Positions 23,527-35,490 are shown, numbered from the stretch's first letter. The stretch: 64,000 nt of DNA from Phyto melanocephala (GCA_941918925.1 OW799234.1:77210543-77274542), one strand, 5' to 3'. Made by a program: numbers and translations. Notes: generated from the sequence alone by a model not told the origin.

Positions 23527-24301
23527 ATATCGGCCAAATATTCGCTATGGCTTCGGTGGCATACTTCTCTTCGATAACACAAATTTTAAATGACACTAAG
23601 ACATTATAGGGGTTCAATGTCGATAATGTGCCGAATTATCTCACACTTTAGCTCTTGAGTTATTCTTGCCTTTTTGACGAACACTTTTATCTTTTTAATA
23701 TCCTCATAGAAAGACGTTCAATGGGGTAAAATCACATTATAGTGGTGGCCGATGAACATCACCACGACGTGAGATAATATTTGGTAAGTGTCACCATCCT
23801 GCTTATATCATATATTTTGCAGGCCAATGTCTCAAAATCCCTTATAATTTTGCGATAGCGAACACCATTCACAGTAACTGTTTGGCCGACCTAATCTTCG
23901 AGGAAGTATGCCTGATAACGCCGTCAGCCCATAAACCGCACCGAAGAGACACTTATTGTGGAACTCTTTTTTACTCTTTGGAAATCGTTTTTCCGCAAAG
24001 TCACTATAGGGTATTGACAACGCTTAAAGTGGGCAGTGGTTATTGACATAGCATCTGCCACGCTATTGGTAACAACCACAAATTTTTCCGCAGAATGAAC
24101 TGGGCGATCATGCACAGATAATTTCCTATATTCTGCTGATCCGATTTAATGAAATCTGCTCACAATTCTTTGCACATTAGACACATATCGTCGATTATGC
24201 TGACCAAAAAATCAAGAAGTGCACGAAATGCATTTTGAAAGTCCATTTTCGTAAAAGGCTTCAACAATCTTAACGCAGTGCTTAACTGTGTACCTCTCCA
24301 T
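23527..24301 (-). pseudogene. Mariner-type transposase, interrupted
   Basis: Starts at 24301 with MERYTVKHCVKIVEAFYENG, followed by a helix-turn-helix region (FFGQHNRRYVSNVQRIVSRF) with an internal stop. Next come LSVHDRPVHSAEKFVVVTNS, FAEKRFPKSKKEFHNKCLFG and YCEW-SLSQNYKGF (from a GxYFF/VTVNG-type region). The terminal part, SRRGDVHRPP and EEYATEAIANIWPI, abuts the inserted CACTA-like element at 23526. Stops and frameshifts occur throughout, and the canonical DEAHF/DGAxxH boxes are hard to see. The remaining few codons of the C-terminus lie beyond the insertion at about 20200-20303. Confidence 0.7.
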
Positions 24302-24539
24302 AATTAATATTTCAAACACCGAAACAAAGAAATGTCAAAATTACTTTGACAAAAAACTTTGAACATTAAGGATGTGACCAACAATTAACATCGTACATTA
24401 TAGTTGAACCATCTTTAAGATAAAGTGTACTTCTTATAAAATCGTAGTTGGTTAGAAAACTGCATTCCATTTGGCTAATATTGATTTAATTTGTCAGTAT
24501 TCTTATCCTAAGTAATATAAAAAATCTAAATGTTTAAAT

Positions 24540-24850
24540 GTTTGTTAATAATTACGCAAAAACGGCTGGAGAGAGCTAAATTAAATTTGGAACACAGAAA
24601 GACTAACAACATAGATTAATACATATGCTACCCTTTATCATGGTAATCAAGCGGATTCGCGAAAATATGCAATAAACATATTGTTTGTATTTAGTCAGTT
24701 TGTTAAGTGTTCAAAATTTAAACATTTACATTAACAGCGAAACAAATTAAATTATCAAGTTAAAATATTTTGATTTTTTTAACCAATCACTCAAAAAATT
24801 ACTGATCGGACTTAAATAAAATTTGCCGCAACTGAGTTATTTTAAAAAAA
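24540..24850 (-). repeat. RTE-like retrotransposon tail (putative), inverse copy
   Basis: The complement reads CGCTTGATTACCATGATAAA, GGGTAGCATATG-TTAATCTA and CAGCCGTTTTTGCGTAATTA. It aligns along its length with 12770-13005. Divergence is substantial, so both are old copies. Confidence 0.5.
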
Positions 24851-25263
24851 GCCTACAAAGTTTCAGCCACAAGTTAGTAAATTTTTAATTTAATATAAGA
24901 AATATGTTTTAGGAAGTTAAGTAGTTTTTCGAAATGCATTTTAGCCAGAATTTGAGACTTGAAATAATTTTTTTTGTCTAAACTACTAACAAATTAAAAA
25001 AACTAAAACAAATAAATAAGTTTAAAACTAATAACAAGAACACAAGAAAGTGTATTTATGTTAAAAGAGGAACCACTAATTCTATACCTATTAATATCAA
25101 TGCGAATCAAGGAAACAATTGGTCAAATACAATTTTTGAATTAATTGCATATAAATTATTAATCATAACTTTTACTTCATCAGTTGCTTTGTTTGTCCGT
25201 CATATGCACTAAAATATAATTCAAAAGTCTTATTAAACAAATTAACGAAAAAATCAAAAGTAT
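24851..25263. other. No recognisable gene
   Basis: AT-rich spacer. TAT at 25261-25263 is the presumed left duplication of the next element. Confidence 0.55.
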
Positions 25264-26423
25264 GGGTACGTTCCTAAATGCTGCAAATTTGTGCATCACT
25301 GCGGCAGTAATGCCAAATGTAGTTGCTGATGCGCGATCAGCTGTTGCAGTTTCAGATGCATTGCAGCTGCCTAACAACTACGTAGAGTTTGCTTTTATGA
25401 ACTTTCTGCAAAAAATATAACATGTTATCCAAAATAGTAATAGCAAATATTATTGAAAATGTTGATATTAACAGCGACAACATTTTCTTATATTATAATA
25501 AAAAAATAAGTAAGAACAAGATGAAACGACTTCTGATTATAAGAAATAAACTAAAGTTAAAAGAAGGTTGATTTCTAAAATAAAAATATAATAATAATAA
25601 AATAAAATAAAAAAATAAAAATATAAACAAATTTAATATTCTTTATTTTTACAAAGAATTTTTTAATTGTGATAAATGAAAGAATAAATCTTGAAAAATT
25701 ATATTTTTACCGACACTAGCCGAGTGGAATGCATTTTCGAAACCAGCTACGATTTCATCATCAGCACTCTCTGATAGTGATATAAATGAAAGATAATAAC
25801 AAACAAAAGTAAAAGGGTTGCTGTTTGGTTAAAATTTCAGTCTAACTCATTGTGGTAAAATATATGAAATAGGAAAAACTAAAAATTAGTTAACGAATTC
25901 AATTAACATAAGTCCCGTGAGTTAAATAGATGATATTTACAACCAACATGTAACCACCGATCAGAGAGTGCTGATGATGAAATCGTAGCTGGTTTCGAAA
26001 ATGCATTCCACTCGGCTAGTGTCGGTAAAAATATAATTTTTCAAGATTTATTCTTTCATTTATCACAATTAAAAAATTCTTTGTAAAAATAAACAATATT
26101 AAATATGAACTCAAGCCTGATTAAGAATATTAGTTTAAACAGAAAAGTTCAACAAAAATAAAATTCAATTAATATAAACAAATTTAATTTAAAGAAGAAA
26201 TTGTTGTTTAATGCTACTCACTTCTCCATTGTATGTATACTCGATCAATATTGCATCAGAAACTTAACTGTTGTCATATTTGCAGAAAATTGCGGCAGCA
26301 CTGCCAACTGTTTGCAAGAAAGAACTTTTGACGCTTAAAAGTGCTGCCAAAGGTTGCATTAATGAATGTTATACTTTTACTATGCTGCAGTGATGCGCAA
26401 CTGTTGCATTTACGAACGTACCC
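25264..26423. mobile_element. TIR element (GGGTACGTTC ends), Harbinger-like?
   Basis: Ends are inverted: GGGTACGTTCCTAAATGCTG (left) and GGGTACGTTCGTAAATGCAA (complement of right), both reaching GCATCACTGC about 25-35 bases in. TAT flanks both sides (25261-25263 and 26424-26426). GGG-initiated ends with 3-bp duplications suggest PIF/Harbinger, although TAT is not its usual TWA target. No transposase is visible. The flanks contain repeated GCAGC/GCTGC and GTTGCA motifs. A separate palindromic unit sits in the centre. Confidence 0.6.
25631..26104. repeat. Large palindrome: 145-bp arms, about 184-bp loop
   Basis: Positions 25631-25775 and 25960-26104 are near-perfect inverted repeats (ATTTAATATT outermost; GCACTCTCTGAT innermost on the left). 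The arms contain GCTGATGATGAAATCGTAGC and GGTTTCGAAAATGCATTCCA. The unit lies inside the 25264-26423 element and could be a separate fold-back insertion. It has no coding potential. Confidence 0.8.
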
Positions 26424-26426
26424 TAT

Positions 26427-27539
26427 CATATTTCCGTCAAATATAATAATAAATATTTCAAGTAAAAAATTACCATCATTGTAATGCGATATTCTTTATT
26501 CGCTTGTCAGTTTCTTACTTAAGATAATAACTTAGGACCTCATGGATGAGATATCATACATTTATGTATTCATTCACTGACTGACTCTACCCAGCCGTTA
26601 ATATCATGAATGCTTTAACATGTTTAAAATGTCAACCGCTAACAAAAATAACACACTCAACTTAAAGAAAAACAAGCAAATAAGAAAACTATAACAACAA
26701 CAATGAGACCAAAAAAACCTTCTAACACAGTTTTGTAGGCCAACAATCAGGAACTAAAAACCGGGTTCATAAATTTAGTTCAAATTTAAGAGTTTGTTTT
26801 TCCAAACTGTAAGAGAAAAGTAGACATGCGCATGGCAAAGAGTTTTGAAAGGGAAACTTCAAAGGCGTCCAACAAATAGGAAGTGTCGAAATTCATATAT
26901 TTATTATAAAAAAGAAGAGAAAAGTGAAATAAACTGAAGTGATTATTAATAGCTAAATGGCATAAATTTACGAAGTGATTAATTTGAATTAGTTGATTTA
27001 GTAGATGTCGGTTTTATCTGTTTTACTTTAAAATTGCAATAAAATTTGATTGCGAGAATCTTAAAAGACTTGTCTTGTTTTTCTTATAACAATTTGCGAT
27101 GTGGAAAATAAAAACAAAATAACTTTTACATTATCAATCCATTTTTTTGTCTTTATTTTTCTTTATATGTCGTACTACGTTTGTTGAAATACTTTTTTAT
27201 AAATACTCATTCACATGAGTACTTAGTTACTGAATTTTTAGCTGCTCTACTGCCCTTATATTTGTAGTTCTTTTTTAGTATTTCCAAATAACTGATGTGT
27301 ATTATTTGCAATTTCCTTAAATTTAAAATTTCGACACATATATTTGTTGGCGTTAATTACAATTTACCTGTGTGAGAATTTTCAATAATTTTATATTTTT
27401 CGTTTACTTTTTGTTTATAGACAATTTTTAAAGCTTCAAGGTTTACCTCGCCTGATATTGCCTCTTTGTATTTTTTGTTTATCGCACAACAACATGCCGC
27501 TACTGGTAAGCAAAAATCCTACTCTCTGTATTTGATTTT
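26427..27539. other. No recognisable gene
   Basis: AT-rich sequence, unique-looking, without transposon motifs that I can see. Confidence 0.5.
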
Positions 27540-28235
27540 AAGTGACGACTAAGAGCAAATTAGGACACACAGCATCAGTAGGCAGCCTCTGAATACAAAA
27601 GTTAATAATCAGTTATACTTTATGATTTCTAGGTGAAAGTGCTTTCAAGATTTTTTGAGGAAAATCATAAAAAAGCGGATTTTAAGTGAAAGTGTATTAA
27701 TACAGTGAAAGTTAAAAACATTTCTATTTGTAAATAAGGCAAATTATGTTAAGGATTTTAGGTAAAGAAATATGTGTTTAAGAAATTAAAATCTAAGTTA
27801 AAAAAAATTTTCAAAAATAAATTACTTAAAGAAAAAGTATATACAAATCTCGTAGCAAAAAAATAAAATAAAACATAAATATAAAAAAAAGTGTTGCTTT
27901 CTTTGTAACAAATTTCATTGTTGTATTTGTATGAAAGTTAAATTAAATTATAATCTTGGTCATGTTATTACATCGCATACTTTCATTTATAACAATTGAT
28001 TTATAAGGCAGAAAAGATATACAAAATACAATCAATTGACATACATACGAATTCCAATAACAATAGAAAATAACACCAACAACAGCAGTAAAGAAAATAT
28101 ATAAAAAAAAACATCATAGTCAGTAGTTAAGAAAGACATACATAAATATTTGTATTGTAAATATTTTATATAGCACGCGTATCCGCCGGAAGTCTATAGA
28201 CAACTTTACGTATGTATTAAACTTAATGGTAAGTT
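27540..28235 (+). other. Possible non-coding first exon region (weak)
   Basis: A patch that differs from its surroundings. It includes GAAAGTG-type repeats at about 27633-27712 (AGTGAAAGTGTATTAATACA), CAACAACAGCAGTAAAG at about 28078, and the GC-richer CACGCGTATCCGCCGGAAGT at about 28174. It ends AATG|GTAAGTTTTT at 28232, a strong splice-donor match. Fly 5' UTR exons often look like this. There is no coding frame and no clear promoter, so this is a suggestion only. Confidence 0.2.
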
Positions 28236-29016
28236 TTTCTTTTTTCTTTGATTAGTTGTTGAGTTTAGTTCTTTATAATGAAGTGATTAATCCAGCGCGT
28301 GTTTGTATGCAGTATTATTTGTTCATGTGTGAGTGAATATCTGAATGTGTGACTGATGTTTGCATCACTTATTCACTTGTTCGTTGCACGTTACGAAGGG
28401 CAGTCTTTATATAAATATGCTTTTGACTTCTTCTTGACATGCTGTCAATATTGTCACAAGAATACGATAACATATTTAGAAAACAAAACCAATAAAGTGT
28501 AACAATAGTGGGTGCAAAGTTAACCAGAATTTAATTTCGAGAAATTTCTATGCATCATTTATTGGAGTTTTAGTAATAAATTATTAGATAAATTGCGAAA
28601 CATCTATCTGTATGTGTTATAACTCAAAAATTTTCTACTCATTAGTTTTAAAGGTTTTTAAAATATTTTTCATTTATTTTTTTTTCTAATTATTGAGGTA
28701 ATCAGTGATACGTGTTTTTTGTTTACAGTCTGTAATTGTAAAAAATAGTTATAGATTAAATATTTTTTTCAAATTACTCTAATGATTACCTTTGCACTAG
28801 TTTAAAACCGACAGTTAGCTATTCTACTTAATTGTTTTTAAAAATTATTTTAAAAATTATTTTACAAAGCTTTTATTTTAATAGCAAATTGAACAATATT
28901 ATATCCATGGCAATAAGAAAAAACTGCTTAAGCCTGCTTTTATAGAAAAAGTTTTTCAGAAAAGCAATTAAAAATTTGTGAGTTGATTTTTAAAAATTGC
29001 TTGCTTTTGAACATCA
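28236..29016. other. No recognisable gene
   Basis: AT-rich DNA, possibly intronic if the donor at 28233 is real. No transposon motif seen. Confidence 0.5.
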
Positions 29017-29652
29017 TTGTTGATCACTTTTATTAAAGACTTGAATTTACAGGCTAACAAGGTTCAATTGAATAAAAAACTGAAGCTTACTGACCATTTC
29101 AAGTGGCGTCAAAACGCCGACTGGTTAGTTGAACAGAAAGAATTTATAAACAAGAAAAATGTTAGAATTTTGGCAAATGAGAATCCACGAGTGCTTGTTA
29201 AAAAGCCGATGCATCCACAAATAGTAATTGTTTGGTCCGGTTTATGGGCTGGCGGTGTAATCGAGCCATATTTCGATCTCGCTCTAGTGATTTCACTTAC
29301 CATACTGCCAGCAAAACAGTGTGTCTAAGGCTAAAAAATATAAAATGGAAGTGTTGTCTCACGTCGTGGCGATTTTAATTAGTAGTCACGTCCATATAAT
29401 TTGACACCGATTAACTTCTTTTTTTGGAAATATTTAAAAAAGAAATTTACGTCAGTAAGCCAAGAACAATTCAATAACTAAAGAATGATATAATTCGGCA
29501 CAACTGTGTCTTAGTGTCATTGCAAATATAGAAAGAATTATACCATCGAAGCCGTGGCGAGCATTTGGCTGATGTTTTGTATTCGACATTATGTTGTAGA
29601 TCCTTCTATCCTAATTAAAATAAGAATCATCGGTTTTGGTTGAAGCACCCTG
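29017..29652 (+). pseudogene. Mariner-type element remnant, plus strand
   Basis: Codes NKVQLNKKLKLTDHFKWRQN, then FINKKNVRILANENPRVLVK and KPMHPQIVIVWSGLWAGGVI, the middle of a mariner transposase (compare VNKQNCRIWG-ENPHV and HPQRVTVWCGLWAGGIIGPY). Decayed C-terminal pieces follow: SHVVAI (for SRRGDV), then IEAVASIWLMF (about 29550-29600). The 3' end GAAGCACCCTG is followed by TA at 29653-29654. The 5' half is missing. An internal deletion removes the first catalytic DEAHF box, because EFINKKN directly follows WLVEQK. Confidence 0.75.
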
Positions 29653-29819
29653 TACTATACAAGCTTGAAAAAATTAGCATAATAAAAAGTTTAAGTATGT
29701 TCTAAAGTCAAAACTAGGAAAATTTAAAGGTTGTCGAAATTTTAGGTATAATTTCAATTTTAATAAAAATTTGTCTGAGATGTTTAAAAAAATATTTTTG
29801 TTTTTGCTTACTGCAAAAA

Positions 29820-30194
29820 GGTTCCATTAAAAAAACACTGGCTTGGCTGAATCCCAATTTTTTTCTGCAATTATTATCTAAACTTTTCACTAAAGTCTTA
29901 TTAATGGTTTATTTTGCTCGATTAGGTTGTTTTGAAGCTCTGAAACTGTTGTGGGAAACTTTAGTTTTCAAAAGGCCCCTCAAAAAAAGTTTAAAAGCGT
30001 TAAATCGCATGATCTTGGCCGATTCACTTATCACCTTTTAGAAATAATGCAATTTTCTAACTTTTTTTTCAAAATAGCCATGAGTTTTATTAATGGGTAG
30101 CAAGCGGCACTATCCTGTTGAAACCACATTTTCTATGATCATCTTCCTCTAGCGATTTCAAAATGAAAATGGTGCTTCAAATTCGAGCACCCTT
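29820..30194 (-). pseudogene. Mariner-type element remnant, minus strand
   Basis: The complement of the right end reads AAGGGTGCTCGAATTTGAAG, next to TA at 30195-30196. Inward, the minus strand keeps ENVVSTG/CGFNRIVPLATH-type frames corresponding to the WFQQDGATCHTA catalytic box, then KLENCIISKR and LGGLLKTKVSHNSFRASKQP-like C-terminal sequence. It is heavily frameshifted. It lies in opposite orientation to the neighbouring remnant and is a different family. Confidence 0.55.
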
Positions 30195-30196
30195 TA

Positions 30197-31454
30197 TATA
30201 TTTAATATTAGGATTCCTCATTGAAAGCTGTAATGATTTAGAAATTTATATCTACTATGCATTTACTTTAACAGTGTGATTCTGTTTATTAATTACATAA
30301 TTTTAAAAATCTTATTTATATTGTGGTGTATGTACAACTATGCGTATACGCTATCAACCATGCATTTATTATTAATCATACGCCATGGTGTTTTCATGGT
30401 GTTTCCAGAAAAAACAAATGTGAATTTGTACTAAGTAAAATATATTTTTGGACTTTTAATTCAAGAGTGCTGAAGTTTTTAAGATATCGTCCATTTGCAT
30501 TTAGGGAAAATTTTAATCATAGTACGCAAAAAATTATGTTTGTGAATACAATTTCATTTTTTTCGCTTGTTTTTTGGATTATGCTCTGAATTGAAAAAGA
30601 TAAAAGTTGTGAGTCAAATTCTATTTAGTATTTTTATTTCTTTTCATTCTTTTCGCAAATAATATAAAAATATTTTTTTTTATTGATTTCGTTTGCAATA
30701 CAATTTTTATTTTTAAAATTCGTCGTGTTTCATTCCTCTCACAAATTTAATATATTTCATTCTAAGCAAAATGAATCAAAAACGAATAATTTGTTTTACA
30801 AATTTCCTCTTTTTATTTGTTGTTGTTTGTGGTATGAAAAAAATCTTAACATTAAATAATGTACAGTAGCAATCATAATAATTTAAACAACACAATGCGT
30901 TCTTAACAGATTGGATTTTGCTTATATGTATATAAATAGCTGTATCTTGTATAAATATTATATTTTATATATCCATACATACATATATAATATTTTTATC
31001 CTCATAAATTTAATTATAATTGATTTAAAGATGCGGGCAAGAAAACAACTTTATAGGTCTAATAAAATAATTAGGCATTTATATAAAAAGGTAAAGTCTT
31101 AAAAGGATATGCGTATTAGCAAAACACATATATAAACATATATACCTGAAAATGTAAACAGAAAATTCATTAAATTCCTAATTTTTTTTACTCAGTAAAG
31201 TAAAAATCCTTGTTTGTCTTAAATTGAAACTCGGTATAAAAGCTACTTTATATATAAGCATATGTCAAGCGCCTATAGGTAAAAAGTTGTGTGTCACACT
31301 GTACCCAATGCCTCTTTTAACAACAACAATACCTAAAAAACAAACGACATCAATAAAAAGGTATATGTGAAAATCATCCCTTGCAAGGAATACAACACAT
31401 ACATTTTTTTTGGCGCCACATAAAAAAAATGTGTGTATAGAAAAAAATGTAATA
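30197..31454. other. No recognisable gene
   Basis: Very AT-rich. Open frames at 30323-30589 and 30911-31102 show no domain and are probably chance. Confidence 0.55.
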
Positions 31455-31846
31455 CAGTCGAATTCGGTTAAGCTGCCGCCGTTTAATTGAAGAAATCACT
31501 TAACTACAATTAAATATATTTACTATATTTTAAAGAAAATGAGTTCGTTTAAGGGAAAATCAGTTTTACAGCTTTTATGTTTTTAAAGCTACAAACTTCA
31601 ATAAAGGAAACATTGCTTAGTAGAAAAAATTTCTTATTAATCTACGGCGAAATACAATGCTACAGCTAATTTGTTGCACTGTAGTGCAACATTTTCTCTT
31701 ATTTTGTTTAAAACAATATAAAAAGTAGAAAATCTATTTAACCAAAATGGTTTCAATTTGTCCAAAGTTTTTTATTAATGAAAATCTTGCATAAGCCAAA
31801 AAAATAAATCCTTTAATTATCAATTTCCCTTACCCGAATCCAACTG
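31455..31846. mobile_element. Pogo-like MITE
   Basis: 392 bp. The left end CAGTCGAATTCGGTTAAGCT and the complement of the right end CAGTTGGATTCGGGTAAGGG are inverted, with TA on both sides (31453-31454 and 31847-31848). CAGT(A/C)(T/G)AATTCG(C/G)TTA is close to the terminal repeat of fly pogo elements. No coding sequence remains. Confidence 0.65.
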
Positions 31847-31848
31847 TA

Positions 31849-34686
31849 TACGTGTAATGTTTGTAAGTATGATGTTTGTGTACCGCTTAGCAGTTTAAAA
31901 AACCAACTCACAATTAGAAGTATTGCATTTATGAATGCAAGAAATACAAAAACAAAAACATACCTATGAAACATTGTTCTTCCGGCGCCTAACATTCTTA
32001 ATAAAATTGTGTATGAATTCATGTCCCAAAAAATAAAAAACAAGTTGCCACAAGCATTAACATAAGATTCTTTACAAAAATTCTCATAATAAAATTTTAA
32101 CAAATTTATTGATTTGTATTAGTTTAATTTTTATTTATTCATCGGACAGTAATTCAAAAAAGATATATACAATATGAGTCTAAATAAAAACAAAATATAT
32201 AAAAATAAATATTATATCATATGTAATTGTTCCGTGGTTTCGTATGTATTATACCGTCGCATTGTTGTGTGTCTCTTTTTATATCAATCATTATCGGTGT
32301 AACACATACAATCACATTTTTTACAAAGCCTATCACAATGCTTTCTAGTTGCTTGAAGCATTAAATAACAGCAGGCTGGCAACTTAAATCTGTCCAAATT
32401 GAAATACATACGATGTTTGACGCCATCATAGCTGCACGCCTACATTTGGCGGTGGCGCCTATATAATTTTGAATATACATGTTTTTATAACAAAAACTTT
32501 TAGGGATAAAAAAGAACGAAAATTGTATGTACATTTATTTATAAAACTAATTTACGATTCAAGTAAAAATTCCACAAATATAATAGAAAAAATCAGATAA
32601 ATCAGATTCATAGTTTTTGTTTTATTATACCTAAGCCTTATTTGTATTTTTAGTTGATCACTTAATATTTTACATGCATAGATTCATACGTACATACATG
32701 CATGCATAAAATATATTAACTAAAAATTATAATTTTTTTAATATATTCTTTAATTCCTAAAATGGTAAAATTTTTCCCATTAACACAACGAAAATGATAA
32801 ACTACAATGGCAACGCTGCTAACTTTTCTTCAAGGAAAATAAAAATTCTATTTGTGAATCGATTTTTTTTTAATTTTTCGATTATGTTCTTTGAATGAAT
32901 GATTCATGTAAGGAATTTTATATTTAAATTGTGGTGAGAAATTTATTTTCAATTTTTTTAAAATATCATTTGTCTCGCAACTTTTATTTTTAACATTCGG
33001 AAAACAAAACAAATTATTCGTCACAATGTGGAAAATTTAATTCATTCAAATTAATATCATTCATGATTAATATCTATTCGATTGATTTGCGTACTATGCT
33101 TTTAATTCACTCAATACAACTATTTAGTTTAGTCCAAAACTTTTATCATAATTTTTCCCATCTGTACAAATGTTTCATAGTGTACATATGTATGTAACAT
33201 AACAGCGTACATATCTCCCAAAAACCATTAGCTTGTTATATGTTTTGATCTCAATAAATTTTATGTTGTGTATAGCAATCATTGTTTGAGGCTTAAATTT
33301 TATTTAGTCGATTAATTTAAATTATTTCGATTGTTTTTTTCTCTTCTTTGTTTATGCAGTGATGGTCTTTGAAATTTATTTTCTAGTGATTTACTCCCTT
33401 TCTCTATTTATTTAATACACGTTTGAGTATTTATCATCTTCAGGCATTAATATTTGCTCTTGTCGTCACCTCCTTTAAATGGTTATAAACTATGAAGATG
33501 GCACAAACACTACGAACAAAAACGTTGAATAAAAGTATGTCTTTAGTGTGTATACAAAAGTGTTATAAGCGAATACGTGCGTATGTAAGTGACATAAATA
33601 TAAATACTGTAGGAAAATAAGAAAAATTGTCACATACAAATTTGTTTATATACAAGTATTGTATGAGTGTGCATGTAGGCAGTGTGTGAGGGTGGCCTAA
33701 AATAATTTCAGAAAAGATAAATGTATTTTACGAAACACTTTTCCTGTTAAGACAAATATAGGTGAAAAACCGTAAGGATATAAACAAGTTAATAAGATCG
33801 TTTTTGTGAAAAATTAAGGACACTCATGACTAAGATTATATTTCACAATGTAGATATGGGAATTGATTCTATCATTATTTAAAGAATATCATTCTATTTT
33901 AAGTTGCTCTTTTACCAAATAATCTGTATCCATAGAATATATTTTATTTTACATATTTTTCTACAACACCTGTCAAATTTGTCTTTATTAAACCTAAAAT
34001 ATTTTTGACGAATATGGCAGCTATCACCATACAAACCAAGTACTTTAACACAGACTACAATATATACAAAAATGCAAAACCAATACGAATTTTTGTATTT
34101 GTATAACTCATTCCATATGTCAAAAACAGCTGACAAAAACTTTTTTACAGAAAGAAAACTTAATAATAAAAACAACCATTTAATTACTTTTTGTTTTGGC
34201 CAATCAAGAAAGATGTTTAACTGCCAAGTGGGTGCTTAAATTGTAAAATGTGAAATCAATGTGTTGTAAACATTTTAATGAAAATAATCGTTGTCTTGAT
34301 TACAAGCAATAAAATTGTGTAAGTTTTGTGGAAATGTATATAGCTTTTCCCTACAAAAAAGAAAAGAACTTTGACAAGTATTAAGCAATTTTAAATAAAT
34401 GTTTTTCGAGATAACTGCGTGCTTTGTAGCTTGTTTGATTTGTTCGACACTTAACAATACCTTTTTACAACACAAGATGTGTAGAAAAAGTGCGAGACGT
34501 CAAATCAATTGTTAAAACAATTAAATGTACAAAACTAGAGATATTCGGAATAAGAATGGGGCAAATTAATGCAACAATTCGGGATCTTTATTTGGCTGAT
34601 GATTGCTTATGTATGTTCTTTTACAATCTTTACCAGAGAGTAAAAGGGAATCAAGCAAAATTACTCTCAAAAATATTAAAAAGTAA
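31849..34686. other. No recognisable gene
   Basis: AT-rich DNA of nearly 2.9 kb with scattered CATA/TATG short repeats (about 32680-32710 and 33180-33195). The open frames at 33912-34175 and 34490-34690 carry no motif that I recognise. Confidence 0.55.
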
Positions 34687-35490
34687 ATGAACACTTTACC
34701 AGCCAAGTCCCTTATAGAAGAAAGGATAAGAGCCGGGGTCCATTCAATTGATATGAATCTTTCCTGCTTCCTGAGTCTGGCAGAGTACGTGTCCGTATAT
34801 CAGGCAGATATGGTTGGATTGCTGCAGGCGTTGGACTACTTGCTGGAAGATCGAGTGCATGGGAGGAGAATTATCATAGCACTTGATAACCAGTCTGTGG
34901 TTAAATACGTGCAGCATACAGATGTGAACTCGAAACTGGTGCTTGAATAAGCTGAAGCTTAAAAGGTGTGCTTCTGTAAAGAAGGTAATGCTAATATGGG
35001 TTAAGGAATATGTTGGCGGCAAACGAACTTGCGAAAAGGGAAGCTGCTGTGGCATTCTGCCGACCGAAACATGGAGTAGATCTTGGGGATGGGATGGTGC
35101 CGTCGAAGGTCCTACAATAGGTAGAATCTATGAACCTAAGAAAGTTGATGGAGACAACCACATGTAGACAATTACGTGTGGTGCTCGAAAAGCCCCTTGG
35201 CAGGAATGCAGTCAAAGTATTCAGATATAATCGAAGGACCCTGAGATGGATGACTGTTTTGATCACAGGGCACGGCAAATATCATCTGCACAGGATCGGG
35301 GTTGTGGAGGTTGATGTTTGAAAAATGTGCCCTGAGACTGCTGAGGCAGCGTCGCATGTAAACTGCGAATGTCTAGCAATGGCTGGCAGTAGGGTTAGTA
35401 CCACCGACTGGCACACGTTGGATGTGAGTGTTATGGCGAAAGTTAGTCTAAAGCAGATGCTGGCAGATTCTGAAGTCGCTAAAGTCTAGA
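34687..35490 (+). pseudogene. R1/jockey-type retrotransposon RNase H and zinc-knuckle tail
   Basis: The C-terminal part of a non-LTR ORF2, whose RNase H removes RNA from the RNA/DNA hybrid. YQADMVGLLQALDYLL (about 34800-34850) and RRIIIALDNQSVVKY (about 34865-34910) are the second and third RNase H motifs; the usual QAE reads QAD. Frameshifts lead to NELAKREAA (about 35015), LEKPLGRNAVKVFRYNRRTL and VLITGHGKYHLHRIGV. A Cys/His tail follows (CPETAEAASHVNCECLAMAG, about 35325-35385). The reverse transcriptase is absent. This stretch is GC-richer than its surroundings, which suggests a relatively late arrival. Confidence 0.7.

Larger units (their letters stand above)
20178..24413 (-). mobile_element. 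Mariner element split by a CACTA-like insertion
   Basis: The outer ends are inverted: GGTCCAACTAAAAAGCACGA at 20180 and, complemented at the right end, GGTTCAACTATAATGTACGA. The right part (23527-24413) holds most of the transposase. The left part (20178-20303) matches the mariner 3' region as seen at about 29590-29640 (GATAGATGGATCTACA versus GATAGAAGGATCTACA). The two parts are separated by the 3.2-kb element at 20304-23526. A TA duplication could not be confirmed. Confidence 0.65.

Noticed and set aside
34490..34690. Frame with LYLADDCLCMF that looks like a reverse transcriptase YxDD box
   Set aside because: The surrounding residues do not fit the palm domain, although retroelement sequence follows from 34687.
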